The notes beneath the pieces were generated by a model that was not told where the DNA came from, searched no databases, and saw only the letters and a program-made list of their open reading frames with translations. From positions 1,736,001 to 1,800,000 of the forward strand of contig CAWKDN010000001.1 in the NCBI GenBank assembly GCA_963848415.1: a DNA stretch of 64,000 bases, read 5' to 3'. Within the stretch, counting starts at the first letter, position 1; each line of letters begins with the position of its first letter. A program made the position numbers and the translations under genes. The DNA is from CAVQBC01 sp963848415. GTDB lineage: Bacteria; Actinomycetota; Thermoleophilia; Solirubrobacterales; Solirubrobacteraceae. Positions 9,176 to 17,552 of this stretch are shown one piece after another.

Positions 9176-9874
9176 ATGGCGCGGTCCGGCGAGCGCCGGC
9201 TGAGCGTGCCGGACGCCCGTCCGAGCCGCGCGGACGACGACCAGCCCGCCGGGTACCGCTACGGCGTTGTTCTGCTTCTGGTGTCCGTGCTGGTCGTCTT
9301 CGCCATCGTGGCGCCGGACACGGACTGGTCGCGTGCGCTCGGCTTCGCTCTAGAGGGCGCCGGCCTGGTCGTCGTGCTCGCGACGTCGCGAGCACGCGGC
9401 GGGACTCGCCGGACCCGCGCGCTGGTGGCCGGCATCGCGGCGAGTGTTGTCGTGATCGCCATCGCTGCCGGCGCCCTGCCGGTCGGATTGACGTTCTTGC
9501 TGAGCGCGGTGCTCGCCGCGGCCATCCCCTTCGCCCTGATCGGGGGCCTGCTCCGTCTCGTGCGCTCCCGCGGCCCGACCGATCAGGCCGTCGCCGGGGC
9601 ACTCGCGATCTACCTGCTGGTAGGGCTGCTGTTCGCGTTCATCATCGGCTCGGTCTCGCAGTTGGACGGGACCCCTTACTTCGTTGAGCGCACGGGGGTC
9701 ACCCTGGGTGATCGCGTCTACTTCAGCTTCGCCACGCTGACCACGACTGGTTACGGTGACTTCACGGCCGCCACATCAGTCGGCCACGCTCTCGCGGTCG
9801 TCGAGACGCTTCTCGGCCAGCTCTACCTCGTCACTGTCGTCGCGATTCTCGTCGGCAACCTCGCACGACGGTAA
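9176..9874 (+). CDS. two-pore-domain-like potassium channel
   Basis: This 232-residue membrane protein has about six hydrophobic segments and a pore loop containing the K+ selectivity filter TTTGYGDF (about residues 190-197), followed by a last helix (YLVTVVAILVGNLARR). There is no cytosolic RCK or cyclic-nucleotide domain, so gating is not evident. It lies 9 nt downstream of the GH15 gene and is probably co-transcribed. Potassium flux and trehalose turnover would fit an osmotic-stress role, but that is inference. Confidence 0.85.
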   Translation: MARSGERRLSVPDARPSRADDDQPAGYRYGVVLLLVSVLVVFAIVAPDTDWSRALGFALEGAGLVVVLATSRARGGTRRTRALVAGIAASVVVIAIAAGALPVGLTFLLSAVLAAAIPFALIGGLLRLVRSRGPTDQAVAGALAIYLLVGLLFAFIIGSVSQLDGTPYFVERTGVTLGDRVYFSFATLTTTGYGDFTAATSVGHALAVVETLLGQLYLVTVVAILVGNLARR

Positions 9875-9976
9875 CGGCGTGCGGGAGCCATTGGCCGGCC
9901 AACACCGGGCTTCGCTGGTGTGGGCGCGAAGCTCGGACTCGGTTCTCCACCTGGTTGCCGGCATCCACAGCCGGGT

Positions 9977-10474
9977 TCACGTGCGCAGCGACCTCGCGCG
10001 TCGCTGGCGGCGCGGGCCGGGCGTGTCGAGCGGCGACATCCTCAGCAGGAGAGTCAGCCCGCGCTCGTAGGGTGGTGACCATCCCCCAGTGCGGGTCGCG
10101 GGATGGAGCACCCGGTCGGCCAGGTCGGCGCGCTTGACGCTTTGCGCGATGCCGGCACCCGGACCTCTGGCCCGCGCGAGCAGCTCGATATGCGCCAAAT
10201 AGATGCTGTCGGCCCGCGACGCATTGTCGCGGGTCAGCAGCCTGAGCGCGCGCAACTCGTCGGTCGAGACGCCGGCCGCCAGGAGCGCCTCCTCGGAGAT
10301 CGTCGTGTATTCGAACACCTCGTGGAGCCAGGCGACCACACGCGCATCCCGGGGGACCGCCGCTGCGACTCTCCGAACGTGCTCGATCAACGGTGCCCCG
10401 CCGGCATCGCGCTGCTCCTCGTGAAGCCCTTCGGCGAGCGCCCGAGCGCGCTCATCATCTAGCCGCGGCATCAT
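9977..10474 (-). CDS. HD-domain (ppGpp hydrolase-like) protein
   Basis: The 165-residue protein resembles the N-terminal HD domain of RelA/SpoT hydrolases and MazG-neighbour HD proteins: LIEHVRRVA, then WLHEVFEYT where the family has WLHDVVEDT, then SVKRADLADRV. The metal-binding HD doublet therefore reads HE, a conservative but unusual change that may lower activity. Small alarmone hydrolases are the nearest guess; the substrate is unproven. ATG 10474 is preferred over 10486. The C-terminus ends in a basic tail. The 277 nt up to the next gene hold nothing I can identify. Confidence 0.55.
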   Translation of the reverse strand: MMPRLDDERARALAEGLHEEQRDAGGAPLIEHVRRVAAAVPRDARVVAWLHEVFEYTTISEEALLAAGVSTDELRALRLLTRDNASRADSIYLAHIELLARARGPGAGIAQSVKRADLADRVLHPATRTGGWSPPYERGLTLLLRMSPLDTPGPRRQRRARSLRT

Positions 10475-10751
10475 GCGATCGCGCATCGACCCCTGCGCTG
10501 GCGCGCCATGGGTCCGGGGGCATCGCCGTCAAAGTGGCTCGCGCCCCGTGACCGCCGTGGGCGGCGGGGCCGTAGACGAGTCAACGAGGCTCGTATTCGG
10601 ACTCCGTTCCATCGTCTCGGTCGCGTGAGGGGCGACGCTTCCGAACGTGGCTCGAGCGGCTTGGATCCGGCTTCCGGTTGGCTGCGCTCGACCGGGTACC
10701 GAAGGCTGCGCCGGCCGACCCGGCGAGTATTGCGCGGTACGCGAATGGGCG

Positions 10752-11108
10752 TCACTCCGCGCAACTGTCTCGTGTCTCGAGCGCTGCGTCGACGTCGTAA
10801 CCGAGGGCCAGGGCTAGCTCGGGCGCGGCGGAAACGGCGCGTGCCAGCCCGATGACAGGCGCCACCGCGATCAGGCACCCGACGATCTCGTCGACCGTTG
10901 CGCCGGCGGCCAGCGCCAGCTCGACGTTTGACTCGTAGGAACTGGAGGCAGCGTCGACCGCCAGCGACGCCGACAGCCGCGCCAGAGCATGCGTCTTCTC
11001 GTCCAACGTTGAGTCCTCGACGGTGTCACGCCCCATCCCCAGCACAGCCGTCACAAAGGTCTCGTCATTGAGCGCCAGCCTGCGGAGCGTCTCCTTGTAT
11101 CCGGCCAT
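10752..11108 (-). CDS. carboxymuconolactone decarboxylase-like protein without CxxC
   Basis: This is a 118-residue helical protein of the AhpD/CMD fold: KTHALARLSASLAVDAA, then YESNVELALAAGATVDEIVGCLIAVAPVIG. AhpD peroxidases need a CxxC pair at the start of that helix; here the position reads SSYESN, with no cysteine pair, so peroxidase activity is unlikely. A lactone-decarboxylase-like or non-catalytic role is possible. ATG 11108 is preceded by an AAGAGG ribosome site. The inverted-repeat promoter at 11190-11240 lies 82 nt upstream. A paralogue is at 13039-13350. Confidence 0.75.
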   Translation of the reverse strand: MAGYKETLRRLALNDETFVTAVLGMGRDTVEDSTLDEKTHALARLSASLAVDAASSSYESNVELALAAGATVDEIVGCLIAVAPVIGLARAVSAAPELALALGYDVDAALETRDSCAE

Positions 11109-11164
11109 GCCCTTACCTCTTCTTTGATCGGCGCCCCCGCGAACCACGCGCGGCGGAACCTCGA

Positions 11165-11265
11165 AATAGACACCACGGACGCTGCCTCGTCATCGCCCCG
11201 ATGGCATGAACCCCGCGATCTCATGCCGTTGGGGCGATGACGCAGGGCGCCCGGGGCGGTAGTAA
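11165..11265. promoter_or_regulatory. 20-bp inverted repeat with divergent GGGCGATG boxes, copy 5
   Basis: The left arm (11190-11209) is identical to the 20-mer at 2859. The right arm (11221-11240) is its reverse complement with two changes, and the loop is 11 bp. Leftward GGGCGATG is followed after 20 nt by TCTATT (11170-11165); rightward GGGCGATG (11232-11239) after 20 nt by TAGTAA (11260-11265). This gives a symmetric divergent promoter for the CMD-like and DUF2252 genes. Confidence 0.65.
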
Positions 11266-11337
11266 TCACTCCCATCGAATGACCGCGGGCGTGGCGGCAA
11301 GGCGCGAACTGCGTCGGCGCCGAAGGGAGCGACCTAG

Positions 11338-12814
11338 ATGGCGGCTGCCGGGCACATGACCGATGAGCAGAACCGGGATGCGGACGGCGCGATCCGCCAG
11401 GCGTCCGGCAGACGGCGAGCGCTGCCGCATCTCGCAGCCGAGGAGCGGGCGGCCAACGGGAAGGCGGCGCGGGCGGTTGCGCCGCGCGCGTCCCATGGCG
11501 AATGGGCGCCGGCGGCTGATCGACCTGATCCGGTCGAGCTGCTGGAGGAGCAGGCGGCTTCCCGGGTGCGGGAGCTGGTGCCGATCCGCTACGGGCGGAT
11601 GCTGGTGTCGCCGTTCACGTTCTTCCGCGGCGCGGCCTACCCGATGGCGGCCGATCTGGCCGGCGCGCCGCGGACCGGACTCGAGGTGCAGCTGTGCGGC
11701 GATGCCCATCTGTCGAACTTCGGTGGGTTCGCCGCGCCCGATCGGCGGCTGGTGTTCAGCATCAACGACTTCGACGAGACGCTGCCCGGTCCGTTCGAGT
11801 GGGACGTCAAGCGCCTGGCTGCGAGCTTCGCCGTAGCCGGCCGCGATCGCGGCTTCGACGCCAAGCAGCGGCGGTCCATCAACCTGGCGGTGACGCGCTC
11901 GTACCGGGAGGCGAATGAGGAGCTTCGCTGCGATGTCGAACCTCGACCTGTGGTACTCCCGGATCGACGTGGACGAGATCGCCGCGCTGGCGGCGCAGCA
12001 GGGAACCCGAAAGCAGCGCAGCCAGTTCGAGCGCAACGTGGCCAAGGCGCGATCGAAGGACAGCCTGAAGGCGTTCGCGAAGCTCACGGAGGTCGTCGAC
12101 GGCGAGCCCAGGATCGCCAGCGACCCACCGCTCATCGTCCCGATCGAGGAAGTGATGTCCGGCGTCGATGAGGCTGAGCTCGAGGAGTTCGTGCGGGAAG
12201 TGATCCGCGGCTACCGGCGTACGCTGAGCGGCGACCGCCGGCGGCTGCTCGAGCGGTTTCGCTACGCCCATGCGGCGCACAAGGTCGTCGGCGTGGGCAG
12301 CGTCGGCACGCGGGCCTGGATCGTGCTGATGCTCGGCCGAGACGAGACCGATCCGCTGTTCCTGCAGCTCAAGGAGGCGCAGGCATCGGTGCTCGAGCCG
12401 TTCTTGGGCACGAGCGCGTTCGCCAAGCACGGGCAGCGGGTCGTCGAGGGCCAGCGACTGACGCAGGCGGCCAGCGACATCATGCTCGGCTGGATCCGAC
12501 TCAACGATATGGACGGCGTGAGCCGGGACTTCTACGTGCGCCAGCTCTGGGACGGCAAAGGCTCGGCCCTGGTCGACGCGATGAACCCGCGGGCGATGAC
12601 GGTGTACGCGGAGTTTTGCGGCCGCGCGCTCGCGAAGGCGCACGCCCGCTCGGGCGACGCGATCGCGATCGCCGGCTACCTCGGCGCGGGCGACAGCTTC
12701 GACCGCGCGCTGGCGTCGTTCGCCGAGGCGTACGCCGACCAGAACGAACGCGACTTCCACGCCCTGCAAGACGCCGTCACAGCCGGCCGAGTGGCAGCCG
12801 AAACCGGCCTGTGA
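11338..12814 (+). CDS. DUF2252 family protein (one frameshift)
   Basis: The protein is typical of DUF2252, a kinase-fold family of unknown substrate: FTFFRGAAYPMAADLA, the catalytic-looking LCGDAHLSNFGGF, FSINDFDETLPGPFEWDVKRLA, and, after the break, the middle and C-terminal parts through VGVGSVGTRAWIVLM and RQLWDGKGS. A single extra A near 11912 shifts the frame between REA and MRSFAAMSNLDLWY; deleting it restores about 491 residues. The start at 11338 has an AAGGGAG ribosome site. It is driven by the rightward arm of the inverted repeat at 11221-11265. Confidence 0.8.
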
Positions 12815-13038
12815 TGGCCCGCCCGGCGAGATGACGGCCGCGGCCGCGGACGACGCTTAAGCCACCTCGATCGAGCGCGATCCGGCGCTACCTGCCTGCC
12901 GGTCCTGGACTGGCTGCCGCGCTACCCCTTTCGCTGCCGCGCGACCGCCTTGCCCCGCGCTCCGCGGCCGGGCGCCTTCCGACGCGCGGTGTTGCAGCCG
13001 CCTCGGCCGCGGAACTCCGGGTGGGACCGAGCGCCGGT

Positions 13039-13350
13039 CTACTCGTACTCGCCGGCGATGGCGGTGGCGAGTCCGAGAGCCTGGGCGATCGAGTTGGCGG
13101 CGCCGGCCACGCGAGCGCCTCCGACCACCGGAGCGATGGCGATCAGGACGCCTTGAACCTGCTCGACGCTCAAGCCGAGGTCGGCAGCCACCCCGAGGTT
13201 CAGCAGATACGACTCCGGCGGTGCGCCGGACGACGCCAGGGCGGCGATCCGCACGAGCATGAAGGTCTCCGCGTCGAGACCGGAGCGCTCCGGTACGCCT
13301 TCATTCATCTGCACGAGGGCGTCGAGGACTGGGGTGTTGACTTCGGCCAT
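13039..13350 (-). CDS. carboxymuconolactone decarboxylase-like protein, second copy
   Basis: This 103-residue protein has the same fold as the gene at 10752-11108: AETFMLVRIAALASSGAPPESYLLNLG, then LSVEQVQGVLIAIAPVVGGARV. It also lacks the CxxC pair. ATG 13350 has a GAGAGGAG ribosome site. It is probably the last gene of a unit that starts at 13973 (hypothetical, SHOCT, CMD-like), with a gap of 82 nt. The 220 nt between it and the DUF2252 gene hold nothing I can identify. Confidence 0.75.
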   Translation of the reverse strand: MAEVNTPVLDALVQMNEGVPERSGLDAETFMLVRIAALASSGAPPESYLLNLGVAADLGLSVEQVQGVLIAIAPVVGGARVAGAANSIAQALGLATAIAGEYE

Positions 13351-13432
13351 TCTGGTTGCTCCTCTCGTTACTGATGCACTGGCGTTGCGGCCCATTCGTG
13401 TTTGGACGGTGGGCCGACGAGTCAGATGTCGC

Positions 13433-13726
13433 TCAGGCGGCACCCAGCAGCTTGGCCTTCTCGCTCTCGAACTCCTCGTCCGTGAGCACTTTCTGCTCGT
13501 GGAGCTCGCCCAGCTGCTTGAGCCGCTCCATCCCCTCGGGCGTCAGGGCGCCTCCCGCGGCAGGTGGCCCGGCCTGGTCGGGCTCAGGCGTCATCGGCGG
13601 CTGAGCGGCCGCTGCCGCCTCCTGCTGCTGTTCCACCTGCTTCGCGTCGTGGTGCTTCTTGGCCGCCACGCCGAGCCCTGCGACCGCGGCGGCGCGTCGT
13701 CGACGCTGGCGCCTGTCTCGTCCCAT
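13433..13726 (-). CDS. SHOCT domain protein
   Basis: The 97-residue protein has a very basic N-terminus (GRDRRQRRRRAAAVAG), a Gln/Ala/Pro-rich linker, and a C-terminal SHOCT motif (MERLKQLGELHEQKVLTDEE followed by FESEKAKLL). SHOCT is a short oligomerisation or regulatory tail found on many small bacterial proteins. The start at 13726 is fixed by a strong AAGGAGGA ribosome site. It begins 34 nt after the upstream small gene. Confidence 0.8.
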   Translation of the reverse strand: MGRDRRQRRRRAAAVAGLGVAAKKHHDAKQVEQQQEAAAAAQPPMTPEPDQAGPPAAGGALTPEGMERLKQLGELHEQKVLTDEEFESEKAKLLGAA

Positions 13727-13760
13727 TAGGTCCTCCTTGTCTCGATTGCCCGGGACCGCC

Positions 13761-13973
13761 TCACGACAGCGGATCCCTGAGCCGGTGCCTGCGCTGCCAC
13801 CACCGAAGCGGGGCGACCAGACCCGGCGCCGCGAGCGGCCGGCGCCGGCGGCGCGAGTCCTCACGGGTCATGCCCTCCGGAATCCCGGGCTCATCCACGT
13901 AGAACGCCAGCCGCTCCTCCCGCGCGGCGGCGCTCAGCGTCGGAATGCCGGTGATTGCAGGTGAGCCGGTCAT
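13761..13973 (-). CDS. small basic hypothetical protein
   Basis: From ATG 13973 (ribosome site CGGAGGCGA) this encodes 70 residues: a short N-terminal segment, the phrase EERLAFYVDEPGIPEGMTRE, then an arginine-rich tail with WWQRRHRLRD. I do not recognise the family. An earlier ATG at 14018 lies inside the GGGCGATG box, so the later start is preferred. First gene of the small unit that continues with the SHOCT and CMD-like genes. Confidence 0.45.
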   Translation of the reverse strand: MTGSPAITGIPTLSAAAREERLAFYVDEPGIPEGMTREDSRRRRRPLAAPGLVAPLRWWQRRHRLRDPLS

Positions 13974-13989
13974 GGCTACTTCGCCTCCG

Positions 13990-14040
13990 AGACTGACGTT
14001 CCCCGAGGTTTCCGTCATCGCCCAGATGGGACCATCTCGG
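13990..14040 (-). promoter_or_regulatory. GGGCGATG box, copy 6, degenerate hairpin
   Basis: Minus strand CCCATCTGGGCGATGA (ending at 14015), with its own near-palindrome CCCAGATGG-GA-CCATCTCGGG. Twenty nt on lies CAGTCT (13995-13990), a weak -10. It is 42 nt from the start at 13973. Confidence 0.45.
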
Positions 14041-14046
14041 GGATCG

Positions 14047-15577
14047 GGCTGTGTTCGGCCCTCGGCTCACCGCGCCGCAGCGAGTCCGTGCTCAGCCAGT
14101 AGAGCGGCGGCGCTGCCGTGGCCGACGCGGAGCAGCTCGTCGCCGACGGCACCGGAGTCGCCGATGAGTCCCTCGGGCGTGGCCGCGACGTCAGGCGCCG
14201 TCTGCGCGGCCCTCTCCCGCGCCACCGCCGAGCCGGACCTGCAACGCGGTCAGGCGGCGGCTTCACCGACTTCGTCGTCTTCAACGCGCAAGCCCAGCAA
14301 GCCGACCCGACAATCGGGACGGCTCTTGAGGCCATGTTCCTGACCGGCACGCTCGACAGCCTGCGGGCCGGACGACGCGCCCTGAGACGGCAACGAGTTC
14401 CTCGTCCAGTTCTTCGACCGCCAACCTCCAATTTGCCGCCGTCACCGACACGGAGTCGGCGGGCCACGACGACTCCTCTGGCTGGGAGTTACCGGGCGGC
14501 TCCCCGCTAGGTCCTCAAGCAGTCCGGAGAAACCTTCGGCTGACGCGGGCTGGGTGTAACCGCGTCTCGGCGGCCCTTTATGCAAGGCGCCGGAAGCGAG
14601 GCGTCGGCGTCGGCGTCAGTCAAGTGGTATGGGATGCGGGTCCAGGCGTGCATCGAGCACGCGCAGCTCCGGGCGCGCTCGCGTCGCGGCGCTGAGTGGA
14701 CGCAGCAGTTTGCCGAGCGCCGATCAATCGCCCAGAGCCCAGCATCGGTCGCTGCTGCTGGACTGCGAACTCGCCTGCTTGGGCTCGACGACTGGGCCCC
14801 GGACTTCGCTCGCCTGCGCGCTCGACTCGCGCGCGGCGGCTGGCAAGCCGGGCGGCAGGTCGAAGGGTCAGCGTGCACTCTTCGAGCGCGTTGGGAAACG
14901 GTCGCCGTGGCGGACGCCGGGATCTCGGGCGGCGGCATGTCGGGCAGCCGCAGCTCGGACGTCTTGCGGCATGCGGCGGTCCCGATCGGCCAGGGACCGT
15001 TCGTGAGCGTGATCGCGGGCATCAGATCCGCCGGCGGATGCGGTCGGCGGCGACCGTGACAAGGACGGATGCCTGAAGCTGTCGGGGCTGGACGACGAGG
15101 CTGTCTCGACACGCAGTACGTGCACGGCGCGCTCGTCGACTGCCATTGGACGGCAACCACGGCCTGCTGACCGCGGGCACGCGGATCGTCTACCTCACGG
15201 AACGTGCCAATTTGGAAAGGCATCGAGCCTCCTGTCGTTCACGCCTGGGGCTTGGAGTCACCTCAACGGCGCGACCGGGCTGTTCTCGTAACCCAACGAC
15301 CGACGAGCCGGCGCGCGCATTCTCCGGTTGTAAGCGGGCGGCAGTCGTTCCTCAACGGCGACGAGTGGCCCAACGCGGGGGCATCGTCGCGGTCGTCCTC
15401 GGCGCGGTGCTCGGCTTCCTCCTCTTCCCGAGGAAGGACCTAAGCAACAGTGGCTCGTCGAGTATGAGGCCGAGGACGCCGCACAGCACGAGCAGCGAAC
15501 ACTCACGGCTGTGTAGCTGCACCGCCCTCCGGGAGTCGCGAGCTCGACCCCCCGAGCGCCCGCGTCGTCGGACGGCA
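14047..15577. other. 1.5 kb without a convincing gene
   Basis: Both strands contain open frames with arginine- and serine-rich translations typical of shadows in GC-rich DNA. Two short pieces look like former coding sequence on the plus strand: FTDFVVFNAQAQQADPTIG near 14265-14320, and the C-terminal-looking KQQWLVEYEAEDAAQHEQRT, which ends at a TAG near 15515. Neither is recognisable. I read the stretch as eroded accessory DNA. Confidence 0.4.
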
Positions 15578-15979
15578 TCAGCCGCGCGGGGCACTGCCGC
15601 GGTGACGCTCCGTCGCGAAGTCTGCGGCGTCGATGAGGCACCGTTGCAGAGCGATCGTAATCGCCTCCGCCTCGCCGATCATCCGCTCGCGATCCAGGCG
15701 CTTGAGCAACGCAGTGAGGACGTCGGCGCGATGGTTGAGCTCGGCGTCGTAGCGCCGCGCGACCGCGTTCGTGACCGTGACCTCGCGCCGGGTCTCGCAT
15801 TCGCCGCAGCGCAGCAGCAGCCACCAATGCTCCGACCCCGCGGGCTCCCAGTCCACCGGGTTCACGAAGTCGCGTCCGCACATGGGGCAGAGTTCGAGCC
15901 GCCCATCCCCTTCCGCTTTCTGCGCCGTTCGCGGCAGACCCGCGAGCGAGAAGAGATGCGCGAAGACAGCCCATGCCAT
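15578..15979 (-). CDS. zinc-ribbon hypothetical protein
   Basis: The 133-residue protein carries two CxxC knuckles, CPMCGRDF (residues 31-38) and LRCGECETRR (about 56-65), separated by VDWEPAGSEHWWLLL, followed by a helical half (ADVLTALLKRLDRERM). This is a zinc ribbon next to a helical domain; no enzymatic motif is seen and I do not know the family. The start at 15979 lies 32 nt after the GGGCGATG box on the same strand, and TGTGAT sits 6 nt before the ATG, again suggesting a leaderless message. Confidence 0.6.
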   Translation of the reverse strand: MAWAVFAHLFSLAGLPRTAQKAEGDGRLELCPMCGRDFVNPVDWEPAGSEHWWLLLRCGECETRREVTVTNAVARRYDAELNHRADVLTALLKRLDRERMIGEAEAITIALQRCLIDAADFATERHRGSAPRG

Positions 15980-15985
15980 CCGTCG

Positions 15986-16030
15986 ATCACACCAAGGATA
16001 GGCGAGGCCCGCATCGCCCGGATCGCATGA
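15986..16030 (-). promoter_or_regulatory. GGGCGATG box and -10, copy 7
   Basis: Minus strand TCATGCGATCCGGGCGATGC (16030-16011), then 20 nt after GGGCGATG the hexamer TGTGAT (15991-15986), then 6 nt to ATG 15979. Confidence 0.55.
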
Positions 16031-16123
16031 GGTTCAGGGTCACGCGCCCAGCACGTTGACGGCACGGGCGATAACGAGGATCACGACGGCGTAGGAGATC
16101 GCCAGTTCGACCACCCGCGCCGC

Positions 16124-16165
16124 CTCGTAATGAAGGGGTCGCCGGTTCGAGTCCAGCCGTCGGCT
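16124..16165 (+). other. 3' half of tRNA-Thr(CGU), likely attachment-site scar
   Basis: CTCGTAA (16124-16130) is a textbook anticodon loop with CGT anticodon. It is followed by TGAAG, a 5-nt variable region (GGGTC), a T arm GCCGG-TTCGAGT-CCAGC and an acceptor strand CGTCGGC plus T. The bases 5' of the loop (GCCGC) cannot pair with TGAAG and there is no D arm, so tRNA identity begins exactly at the anticodon loop. Tyrosine integrases commonly cross over there and carry the 3' half on the element. Antisense frames over it encode GLEPATPSLRG, a phrase I recognise from spurious proteins predicted opposite such tRNA ends. Confidence 0.65.
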
Positions 16166-16440
16166 TTGAGTTGAAGGCCTGCAAGCGATCATTTTCGTCG
16201 CCACCCCCACGCAGGGCTGGCGTCTTCACGACGAAGAGCGGCATGGTCGACGAAGTGCCTGCGAGCGCGAATTGGCCGGGCAACGGCTCAATGCGACGGC
16301 GCCGCTTGGATGCGGAATGGACGTGGATCGGCGGATTCTGCGTGTGGCCGGGCTTCTTGTCGCTCCGGCGCGAGCGACTTGCGATCGATGGACACCTACC
16401 GTCGGTGCTACTCGGCGGGCGCCCCGGGGGGCCCCCGCTG

Positions 16441-16911
16441 TCAGGTGTCCCGCATGGTGATGACGAACTTGCCGCGGACCGCGCCGGACCGCATGTACCG
16501 GATCACGTCTGGTACCTCCGCTAGCGGATAGATCCGGTCCACTGCGGGTGTCACGTCGCCCGCCTCGACGTAGCCCCGGAGTACGCCCAGGTCCGAGCTG
16601 CGCTCCTTCGGCCATCATCGGGCGCAGCCGCTGGCCGACGAACAGTGACAACACGGGCCCGCGGAGGATCTGGCGGCCGAAGCCCCCGGTCCAGCGGTTG
16701 CCCCCTCGGCGCCGACGATCGCCAGCGAGCCCTCGGACGTGAGCGTGCGCCGCAAGGCGGGCGAGCGACCCATGGCCGGCGGTGTCGACGATGACGTCGT
16801 AGCGTCCGGGGCCGTCGGCGAAGTCCTCGCGCGTGTAGTCGGTAACGGCGCCTGCGCCGAGTGAGCGGACGAGGTCGGCCTTGACGTTGCTGCACACGCC
16901 CGTCACCCGGG
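16441..16911 (-). pseudogene. zinc-type alcohol dehydrogenase/quinone oxidoreductase fragment
   Basis: Fragments in two or three frames read TGVCSNVKADLVRSLGAGAV, TDYTREDFADG, YDVIVDTAG, then GNRWTGGFGRQILRGPVLSL, and a C-terminus PDVIRYMRSGAVRGKFVIT. This is the C-terminal third of an NAD(P)-binding medium-chain dehydrogenase. The catalytic N-terminal half is absent, and the fragment is joined directly to a piece of an alpha/beta hydrolase at about 16912. It is non-functional. Confidence 0.65.
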
Positions 16912-17215
16912 CACCGCCATACCGGGCAACACGTCCCGCAGGTCGGCCTCCGCGATTGCGCCCAACCCGACGCCCACGCTTTCACAGCGGGCGTCCGCTG
17001 CGAAAGCGTCGAGCAGCTCGAAGACGTCGCGCGGCGAGTCATACCGGCGAAGAGCCCCGAAAAGGTCGGGTGCAGAGTCTCCGCGGGGGCGCCGAGCATG
17101 CGCTCGATGCCGCAACCCGCGCGCGAAGCTCATGCTCGGGCAGCGACCCCTTCCAGCCGGCGTAGGTGTCCGCAAGCACGAGCGTCGCCACCAACTGGCC
17201 GCCTGACGGCCCTGC
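16912..17215 (-). pseudogene. alpha/beta hydrolase fragment
   Basis: LVATLVLADTYAGWKGSLPE, then MLGAPAETLHPTFSGLFAG, then SVGVGLGAIAEADLRDVLPG appear in successive frames. These belong to the cap region of 3-oxoadipate-enol-lactonase-like hydrolases. The nucleophile elbow and the C-terminal catalytic His are both missing. The break after DVLPGMAV, where the family continues into the last strand, runs straight into the dehydrogenase fragment. The next 337 nt, up to the kinase at 17553, hold no gene I can support. Confidence 0.6.
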
Positions 17216-17552
17216 ATGGAATTGAGAAGCCGAGACAGCTCCCACGAACACTCTGCGCCGACCCGAGCGCCGAAAGAGAAATGAGTCCACCTCAAACCCC
17301 GACGAACACCCCACCCCGGAGGCGCTTGCCGAACCGTCACGATCAAAGAGAAAGCGCAGGTCGGGAGCAGGATCCGAATGCGAACCGGCGACCGCGTCGC
17401 AGCGGCGTCGGCTGGCCTCTTGGCCACCAACTCCAACGGCGGCTCGCCTTGGAGGGGCAAGATCCGTGCGGATCGACACAAGGCGAGGACGCACATGAGC
17501 GAGTTCACGGTCATTTTTCCCACGGCACGACGAGTTGTGAGAGCATCACGTC

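Noticed and set aside
9977..10474. Calling the HD protein a functional ppGpp hydrolase
   Set aside because: The HD doublet reads HE and the sequence is short; the substrate cannot be assigned.
15987..16283. Minus-strand frame encoding GLEPATPSLRG
   Set aside because: It is the antisense of the tRNA-Thr 3' half, a well-known source of spurious protein predictions.
16425..16445. GCGCCCCGGGGGGCCCCCGC hairpin as a terminator
   Set aside because: Plain GC palindrome without loop symmetry or following T-run, sitting at the end of a pseudogene.
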